Origin: Owenia fusiformis
Lineage: Eukaryota; Annelida; Polychaeta; Sabellida; Oweniidae
DNA: 64,000 nucleotides
NCBI GenBank assembly: GCA_903813345.2
Contig: CAIIXF020000006.1
Span: 40,372,848 to 40,436,847 of the forward strand
Reading direction: 5' to 3'
Each line of letters starts with the position of its first letter. Within the stretch, counting starts at the first letter, position 1. The position numbers and the translations under genes were made by a program. A model generated the notes under the pieces. That model worked only from the letters and a program-made list of their open reading frames with translations. It searched no databases and was not told the DNA's origin. Below are positions 58,901 to 64,000 of the stretch, piece after piece.

Positions 58901-60620
58901 CAAAAAAGGTCAAAAAGGTATTTTTCAACTTGCGAGAAATTGGCTTAATCTTTTTTTCAAAATCATCTACAAGTTCTCAGAAATTCAAATCTGACTTTAG
59001 ATTTGAGACTTGACCTTGCAAAAAGGTCAAAAAGGTAATTTTCAACTTGCTTCAAATTGATTAAATTTTCTAGGCTCTAGGCTGTGGTGACATTTTGTCA
59101 TGTTAATGCCTTGTATTATTAGTATTACTAAAAAGTAATTACACATATGAATAATAGTTAATAACATGTGCATGTCATGAATCTCTTCTTATATATCAGA
59201 TTCAGCTATTTTTTACTCCCTAAAGATCCATTCATCTTTATTCTTTAACCCATCTGCAGTCAATATGCGTCATAACCTGCACATAATTTGGGTAGCTCTA
59301 TCATACAGCATTTCAGGTGACACCTTGAGAACCTTTACCTAATTATTTAAATTAGAATTAAAATTCTGGTGAAATAGAGAATCTTCAAAAAGTTATCATT
59401 GATTTGATAGGCTCAAAAATTTCAAAGCTTTGGGTGGTAAATTCAAAAGTTTAAAAGTGTTATATTATTTGCTATTTTATAGTTTGTAGGTGATAAATTC
59501 AAAATTTTTTAAGTTTTTAGTTTAATTTAAACAACCCAAGTTGTCCTCAAAGAAGCTGAGATGCAGATTTCTTACATTTTCAGACTCAAGTTAGATTTTG
59601 ATTGTGAGTGCGAGAACCATAAAATAATCATAACTATAACATTTAAGTATGGCATTGTTTGACAAATAAGATGAGAACATCATTATTAAAACACACAGAG
59701 GATATTATCAGATTTTATTATTAAAAACTTCACTTTGGCCAACAGTTTTTCACTCAATTATTTCAATTTTCTATTCAACAAGTTCACCGGCAATAACATT
59801 TTTTCTAATTCTTTATGATGTAACATCGCTATATTTCAGCACGTGCATTTAATTGTCCAGTTTGTCCTCTTGGGATTACACCCCCCTACATAAGTTTGGT
59901 ACAAGTTTGTCCTCTTGGGATTACACCCCCCTACATAAGTTTGGTACAAGTTTGTCCTCTTGGGATTACACTCCCCTACATAAGTTTGGTACAAGTTTGT
60001 CCTCTTGGGATTACACCCCCCTACATAAGTTTGGTACAAGTTTGTCCTCTTGGGATTACACCCCCCTACATAAGTTTGGTACAAGTTTGTCCTCTTGGGA
60101 TTACACCCCCCTACATAAGTTTGGTACAAGTTTGTCCTCTTGGGATTACACCCCCCTACATAAGTTTGGTAACAGGTCCCCTTTTGGATCACTTATATCA
60201 AAGCCTGTTTGTATTTAATAATTTAAAATTAATCAAATTTGTTAAGAATTTCAAAACAATTGTTATTAAAAGGCAGAATCAGATCTACATAAGTAAACCT
60301 CACAATCCATTCCTTACTAATATTTGTTAAGTTTACTTGATAGATCTGATTCTCCCTCTAAGGAACAATATTGACAGGTTTTGATGAAAATTTTTAGATT
60401 ACACCCCCCTACATAAGTTTGGTAACAGGTCCCCTTATACATTAACAATATTGATATTCAAACATTGACCAGCGTTGATGTACTAATTCAATGAAAACTT
60501 TAGTTGCCAGGGAGGGGAGTGTAGCTTATCAAAAAGTCTCAAACATGTAATTATTATTTCTTACAGCAACAACAGGAGATGGCAAATGTAAGGAAGTCAC
60601 TTCACTCAATGCTGTTCTGA
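46824..60620 (+). CDS. SYCP3: SYCP3, synaptonemal complex protein 3 (8 coding exons)
   Basis: Joining 46824-46956, 47489-47564, 47921-47955, 48240-48357, 50375-50474, 53351-53449, 57055-57159 and 60567-60620 gives one open frame of 239 residues with phases agreeing at every junction and GT-AG at every intron. From about residue 70 to the end it reads as the Cor1/Xlr/Xmr domain: [14 protein letters not shown] (about 88-95), NKLNDEY, a long helical coiled-coil stretch (about 90-222), and the C-terminal [15 protein letters not shown], nearly that of vertebrate SYCP3 (about 236 residues). In vertebrates SYCP3 forms the axial and lateral elements that organise meiotic chromosome loops; its basic N-terminal patch binds DNA and its C-terminus drives filament assembly. 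The same role is inferred here. The variable first 69 residues are acidic/basic mixed, with KNKKR at about 54-58. Introns are large and filled with transposons. Confidence 0.95.
46980..47395. repeat. 54-60-bp minisatellite in SYCP3 intron 1, 7 copies
   Basis: Seven units of ATTAACACCTGCAATTCCAA followed by GTGGCTGGTCCAAGATTGCA and TTCAAATAAGACAT; two units lack about 6 bases. The duplicate intron (1695-1755) has a single unit, so the array expanded after the duplication or contracted there. Open frames over it are artefacts. Confidence 0.95.
47489..47564 (+). CDS. SYCP3: SYCP3 exon 2
   Basis: Completes codon 45 and runs to two bases of codon 70, encoding [20 protein letters not shown]. The acceptor is TTTTCAAG and the donor GTAGTT (duplicate: GTAGGT). 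Confidence 0.9.
47921..47955 (+). CDS. SYCP3: SYCP3 exon 3 (35-base microexon)
   Basis: Encodes [12 protein letters not shown] between acceptor CTATTTTCAG and donor GTAAAA. It is short but required for the frame, and matches the EVQDML-type segment that precedes the conserved core in vertebrates. Confidence 0.9.
48240..48357 (+). CDS. SYCP3: SYCP3 exon 4
   Basis: Encodes about residues 82-120: [20 protein letters not shown] and onward to KEQHTE, the start of the conserved helical core. Acceptor ATTCTTCAG, donor GTACAT. Confidence 0.95.
48425..49028. other. SYCP3 intron 4, first part
   Basis: A short hairpin at 48436-48462 (GTCACATGTG / CACATGTGAC). At 48560-48720 there are about five irregular repeats of GGTTACAAAACAAAACCTTT. 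Nothing else is seen. Confidence 0.6.
49029..50098 (-). mobile_element. Mariner-like element in SYCP3 intron 4
   Basis: Inverted ends TACGAGGGTTGTCCCAGAAG, about 45 bases or more, with TA at both edges; total about 1070 bases. A 60-residue minus-strand frame (49602-49420) contains [20 protein letters not shown], like the helix-turn-helix N-terminal region of Tc1/mariner-related transposases. The catalytic domain is absent. A second copy lies inverted at 63117-64000. Confidence 0.8.
50291..50320 (+). pseudogene. Decoy duplicate of SYCP3 exon 5 start
   Basis: TTTTCAG followed by GAATAAGTTGAACAATGAGT repeats the acceptor and first bases of exon 5 eighty bases upstream. In the SYCP3 frame it reads Asn-Lys-Leu-Asn-Asn-Glu then TAA. 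No donor follows closely. Confidence 0.8.
50375..50474 (+). CDS. SYCP3: SYCP3 exon 5
   Basis: Encodes about residues 121-154, beginning [19 protein letters not shown] and ending EEKLQ. Acceptor GTTTTGCAG, donor GTGAAA. A partial duplicate of its first 23 bases lies 80 bases upstream. Confidence 0.95.
50727..51160. mobile_element. TA-flanked MITE in SYCP3 intron 5 (434 bp)
   Basis: Ends TACTGTAAAACGGGTA and, inverted, the same. The interior is rich in TTTTAGCG / CGCTAA words. Confidence 0.85.
51161..53340. repeat. SYCP3 intron 5 remainder with 130-bp tandem repeat
   Basis: Bases 51940-52330 hold about three units of a 130-base repeat (TTGACCTTC, AGGTAAAAAAGTC, TTTTTCAACTTGGTTCAAAT, AAAATCATCTACAAGTTCTC). 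The block is flanked by AATGATGACATATTTTTGTT on the left and GACATTTTGTCATGTTAATG on the right. The same structure with more units is at 58460-59120. The rest (52400-53340) shows no feature. Confidence 0.75.
53351..53449 (+). CDS. SYCP3: SYCP3 exon 6
   Basis: Thirty-three whole codons, residues 155-187: [20 protein letters not shown] and onward to EQYMK, the most conserved part of the family. Donor GTGAGA, with a MITE inserted within about 10 bases of it. Confidence 0.95.
53456..53640. mobile_element. GGATCC-family MITE next to exon 6 donor
   Basis: Starts CCACTGGGGGATCCAGAAGC six to ten bases after the exon 6 donor and continues with GGGCCCCTAAAACCAAACCA. The right end is unclear. An open frame reads from exon 6 through it (53345-53581), which would matter only if the intron were retained. 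Confidence 0.7.
54040..54812. repeat. 122-131-bp minisatellite in SYCP3 intron 6, about 6.5 copies
   Basis: The motif GCTAATATCCAAAGTGCTTG recurs about every 122-132 bases (about 54043, 54167, 54297, 54427, 54559, 54683), with AAACAACATTCCATGAAAAT and TTTTGGGATAAAGGGAAGTG in each unit. Confidence 0.9.
54813..57054. other. SYCP3 intron 6 remainder
   Basis: Contains one small MITE (56240-56382) but otherwise no recognisable feature. Frames at 54980-55228, 56070-56273 and 56701-56949 show no known motif. Confidence 0.5.
56240..56382. mobile_element. Small MITE in SYCP3 intron 6
   Basis: Inverted ends ACTGTACTTCTACTTAA / ACTGTACTTCAACTTAA. The interior (AAGTAGCCGCCAAATGC) resembles that of the MITE at 43048-43519. 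Confidence 0.75.
57055..57159 (+). CDS. SYCP3: SYCP3 exon 7
   Basis: Thirty-five whole codons, residues 188-222, ending in [15 protein letters not shown]. Acceptor CTTTTCAG, donor GTAAGT. Confidence 0.95.
57229..58375. mobile_element. 1.15-kb element with CAGTGCG termini in SYCP3 intron 7
   Basis: Ends CAGTGCGCGAAATA and, inverted, CAGTGCGTGAAATA. CATAT flanks both sides (57224-57228, 58376-58380), a probable 5-base target duplication. Subterminal GACATTTTGGC words are also inverted. It splits a dispersed repeat whose uninterrupted form is at 51880. Overlapping frames at 57548-58056 have no recognised domain; superfamily unknown. Confidence 0.75.
58376..59865. repeat. 130-bp tandem repeat block and plain intron 7 sequence
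   Basis: Bases 58470-59075 hold about five irregular units of the TTGACCTTC / AAAAAGGTCAAAAAGGT / TTTTTCAACTTGCTTCAAAT repeat, ending at GACATTTTGTCATGTTAATG. Bases 59120-59865 show nothing recognisable. Confidence 0.75.
59866..60172. repeat. 45-bp minisatellite in SYCP3 intron 7, 7 copies
   Basis: Near-perfect 45-base units: AGTTTGTCCTCTTGGGATTA then CACCCCCCTACATAAGTTTG and GTACA. Part of the unit is the terminus of the CACTCCCC MITE family. Three open frames over it are translations of the array. Confidence 0.95.
60173..60530. mobile_element. MITE body following the 45-bp array
   Basis: AACAGGTCCCCTTTTGGATC and onward resembles the bodies at 7270 and 32525. The terminus motif recurs at 60400-60425, and an inverted-type end (GGGAGGGGAGTGTAG) lies at about 60510-60525, 37 bases before exon 8. 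Confidence 0.65.
60567..60620 (+). CDS. SYCP3: SYCP3 exon 8
   Basis: Residues 223-239 ([17 protein letters not shown]) and TGA. This is the short C-terminal motif needed for fibre assembly in vertebrate SYCP3. Confidence 0.95.
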   Translation, partial: QQQEMANVRKSLHSMLF

Positions 60621-60826
60621 TATTTTTACTTACTCCCCCTGAAAGAGGACAAACCACTTCATCCAATGCTATTCTGATCTCTTTACATTCCCCCTGAAAG
60701 AGGAGATTTGTGCAGATCTGTCTTTGCTGAGTAAAGGACTGAACAATGCGTTAGTTAGGACTACAGAACTGTGCTTTAAGATATGTTTAAGATACCACCG
60801 TCGCCATAGGTTTGAACACTAAAATC

Positions 60827-60832
60827 AATAAA
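60827..60832 (+). terminator. Probable SYCP3 polyadenylation signal
   Basis: AATAAA about 207 bases after the SYCP3 stop codon; the first canonical hexamer seen downstream. Confidence 0.6.
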
Positions 60833-60849
60833 GTAAGGGCAGATTCAGT

Positions 60850-61215
60850 GCACGTAAAATGAACCAACAGGAGGCACCAAACAATTAGATCCCAGGGAGA
60901 TGTCAGCAGTTACATGTATACCTGTATACCGACCCAATTTTTAACTAGATCAAATGACTTCAATTTTCTTTTGATATTACTTAGCTTAGTAACTTAAATA
61001 TTACACGTTTACAAAAGCGAAAGCCTTTGATGTCACTTTGAAGTATAACAAGTGACATCGAGGTGTTCATCACTCATTGTTATCTAAGAGTGGATGTTAT
61101 AAGACACAAGTGCCACATTGACACTTTCATTATCAAAGAGATGATTCTTTCCTCGACAAAGATTTTATTTCTAAGCGAAGTAATTATTAAAAAGACAGGC
61201 ATGATATCAGATTTA
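60850..61215. other. Downstream of SYCP3, nothing recognised
   Basis: AT-rich; the frame at 61063-61248 runs into the following repeat and is not supported. Confidence 0.5.
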
Positions 61216-61216
61216 T

Positions 61217-62250
61217 TATCCCATCGAACAAAGTTCGGAGGGATATAGGGAACGCCTCCGTCCGTCCGTCCGTACGTCCGTCCGTCCGGGCAATAACTCA
61301 AATACCTTTGGCCCGATTTTGTTCATATTTTGTACACATATACCCTATGAGGGTAGAAGTTCTGCTCGAAAGCCAATTTTCAAAATGGCCGCTCATTTAA
61401 AAATGGCGGCCATTTTAGTGCCGATTTTACAGTAATTTAGGTGCAATATGTAAAACTGTAATAGCAATATGTTTTAAATGTAAAAAAATAATATAGGACA
61501 TTGATAAAGCTAGAAATGAAGATATTAAAGACGCACATGGCAGCCATCTTGAAAAATGGCGGTCTTTACTCGTTATTTTACGATTTTTGCTGTAACTCAA
61601 GAAGTAGTGGAGCGATTTTGTTCAGATTTGGTATGTGAATACTATAAGCATGGCTCACTGTCTAATGACATTTTTGGTAGGAGGCGGCCATTTTGAAAAA
61701 TGGCCACCATTTTGAAAAATGGCCGCCATTTAACATATTTTACAATAACTCAAAAAGTTGTGGAGCGATTTTGTTCATATTTGGTATGTAAATAATATAA
61801 GCATGGCACACCGTCTAATGACACTTTTGGTAGAAGGTGGCCATTTTGAAAAATGGCCGCCATTTAAACGTATTTTACTCTGCCTTTACTCGTTATTTTA
61901 CGATTTTTGCTGTAACTTGAAAAGTAGTTGAGCGATTTTGTTCATATTTGGTATGTGAATACTATAAGCATGGCACACTGTCCAATGACACTATTGGTAT
62001 AAGGCGGCCATTATGAAAATTGGCCACCATTTTAAAGTATTTTTCTATAACTCGAAAAGTGGTGGAGCGATTTTGTTCATATTTGGTATGTGAATACTAT
62101 TAAAAAAAAGCATATTACTTCTTCTGATGACAACTTGGCTAGTGAGCAACCATTTTGAAAATTGTGGCCTTTCTTATGTGTGTTATTTTATGATATTTGC
62201 TATATATTTCGTTTGTAAAAATGCCAGCCATTTCTGTTCGATGGGATTCG
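61217..62250. mobile_element. CCCATCGAACA-ended repeat element with CGTCC run and 180-bp repeats
   Basis: Left end TCCCATCGAACAAAG, right end the inverted TCTGTTCGATGGGA. Inside are a CGTCCGTCCGTC run (61258-61288) and about four tandem units of roughly 160-180 bases with GGAGCGATTTTGTTCATATT, GGTATGTGAATACTATAAGC and AAAATGGCCGCCATTT. No coding capacity. Confidence 0.75.
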
Positions 62251-62544
62251 CTACGCTTTGGCGTTGCCGTTGTTCTGGTTTGAGTATTGAGATAGATGCA
62301 AAACATAACTCATTGATGTATGTAAGACAAGCATGGCTCCGACATCAATTACAATTGTGTATTCGATTTGGTTATTATTTATGATGTTACTATGACATTC
62401 TGCTGCAAAACTGAATAAAACGATTGAATGTCTTGAAGTCTGAGGCAGCTTATTGCCTGATACTTATAGATCTTATTGTATACCTGTAGAATTTCTGTAA
62501 GTGGTCCATGCCTGTTATACACAAGGATATATGAACACATGTTA

Positions 62545-62880
62545 TTGTACAGATTGAGTTCATGTCATTGTACAGACTGGTAATATATTATTGTACACAA
62601 ATTATTGTAGACTGGGCACATATAACATTATAAGTGTTAAGACTGGCCATATATTATTGTACAGATTGAGTTCATGTCATTGTACAGACTGGTAATATAT
62701 TATTGTACACAAATTATTGTAGACTGGGCACATATAACATTATAAGTGTTAAGACTGGCCATATGTTATTGTACAGATTGAGTTCATGTCATTGTACAGA
62801 CTGGTAATATATTATTGTACTCAAATTATTGTAGACTGGGCACATATACTTGATAAGACTGGGCATATGTTGTTCTAGGT
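62545..62880. repeat. 114-bp tandem repeat, about 3 copies
   Basis: TGTACAGATTGAGTTCATGT begins units at about 62548, 62660 and 62773, each with GTAGACTGGGCACATATAAC. It is followed to 63020 by shorter, looser TTATTGTACAGACTGGACAC repeats. Confidence 0.85.
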
Positions 62881-63116
62881 TCGCGTTATAGATTAGGCAC
62901 ATGTTATTTTAAAGATTGGGTACATGTTATTGTATATACTGGACACTTGTTATTGTACAGATTGGAGACATGTGATCGTACAGACTGGACACATGTAATT
63001 GTACAGAAAGGACACATATTTTTGTTCAACTTCAACTTATTATGATCTATTCAACCTAAATATACCTTGATACAGCCCTTCTTTCCTAATCCAAACTGCA
63101 TTGGTGCATTGGAGTG

Positions 63117-64000
63117 TACGAGGGTTGTCCCAGAAGTAATGCACTATATGCTCTAACTTTCTTTAATATTCATCAATTCAGCTGAAATTTTGTGTATATA
63201 ACAATTGAAGTTTTATCTATTATATCCTGAAGTTTCAGCATCCGACATTAATATTAATTCTTAATATGGTTGCTATAACAACATGGGGGTAGGGGTGGGC
63301 GGGGCAGGTACCAATTTTTCTAATTATGAAAAGATCTAAAGTGTTATTTTATTAATATTTTTTTCTCCTTCAAATGGTCAAAATGTTTGGGATATTGTTA
63401 AATTTATTCAGCATGATGTTAACCAAGTATGAATAATGACATTTAGCACTGTGATGTCATAATACCACATTTCAATAGTCACGATTTCAAATACAGTCAC
63501 AGTCAAGAAATTGCAAAACTGGCTGCAATTCTTTCCTGATAACAGAAGGCCTTGCGTTTGGTGGCCTAATTTCATACTTCACTTGGACTCACAGCCAGGC
63601 AAAACTGATGCTACCATGAAGAAAGTACAAAAGGAGTATATACCAGATAGAAATACAATTATAGGGTGGCAGAAGAGATTTAAAAGAGACGATTTGACCC
63701 TGTATGACAACTCCAAACATGGGAGGCAAAAACTCCACAAGTCACAGTGGAAGAAATTGCCGAGAGTGTTTGACCTGACAGGCATCAAAAGTACATAACA
63801 TTCAAAGGGCAATATTTTAAGAAAATGTGAAATGCGACACTGTGCAATATACATCCATTAAATCTAGGATGTGCTCATAGTAATTTAGTATCTTAAAATG
63901 TATTTTTGAGCATACTTCTTATAGCTACACCAAATGGTATTTGTTGATTAATTATTTCATATTTTCAATTTTTCATTCCTTTTGACGTGACTGTATAACC
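63117..64000 (+). mobile_element. Mariner-like element, second copy, cut by window end
   Basis: Starts TACGAGGGTTGTCCCAGAAG and is the reverse complement of 49029-50098 with few differences; about 190 bases fall outside the window. The plus-strand frame 63511-63798 (95 residues) has the same [12 protein letters not shown] helix-turn-helix region (about residues 53-64) and the same truncated end. Confidence 0.85.

Noticed and set aside
59836-60330. Three overlapping long frames with perfect 15-residue repeats
   Set aside because: Caused by a 45-bp tandem unit, a multiple of three with no stop; it lies in SYCP3 intron 7.

Overview
This window is nuclear DNA from an intron-bearing animal, most likely a marine invertebrate; the phylum cannot be fixed from sequence alone. 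It is AT-rich and dominated by transposable elements, miniature inverted-repeat elements (MITEs), minisatellites and old segmental duplications. There is no sign of bacterial operons, tRNA or rRNA genes, or CRISPR arrays. Almost all long open frames are translations of tandem repeats or of transposon fragments.

Only two genes look intact. The first is a complete eight-exon SYCP3 gene on the + strand (46824-60620; 239 residues). SYCP3 is the meiotic synaptonemal complex lateral-element protein. The second is a two-exon EF-hand gene on the - strand (39973-37722; 188 residues) resembling sarcoplasmic calcium-binding proteins. Each has a damaged relative in the window: SYCP3 exons 1-2 only at 1450-2540, and an EF-hand pseudogene with a frameshift and a lost EF-hand at 19598-20406.

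The layout reads as pieces of an ancient tandem duplication. Positions 1-2861 resemble 41232-47883. Positions 6437 to about 22500 resemble about 25573 to 40800. Because the copies can be compared, several transposon insertions can be dated relative to the duplication by their empty sites. Examples are a TTAA-flanked piggyBac-type MITE at 1823-2423 and a 6.1-kb CACTA-like element at 26146-32277 that carries a 153-bp satellite.

Region by region: 1-6.4 kb holds the truncated SYCP3 copy, a LINE 3' fragment and a 64-bp minisatellite. 6.4-22.5 kb is duplication copy A, with mariner and MITE insertions and the EF-hand pseudogene. 22.5-25.6 kb holds a decayed Ty3/gypsy element and LINE scraps. 25.6-40.8 kb is copy B, with the large CACTA-like insertion and the intact EF-hand gene. 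41-46.8 kb is dense in MITEs. 46.8-60.8 kb is SYCP3, whose introns hold a mariner-like element, MITEs and minisatellites. 61-64 kb holds a CGTCC-containing repeat element, a 114-bp tandem array and a second, inverted copy of the SYCP3-intron mariner-like element.

I did not find a clearly new multi-gene system. The most notable items are the CACTA-like satellite carrier, the minisatellites built from a transposon terminus, and the duplicated SYCP3 5' exons whose distal copy has the better splice donors.
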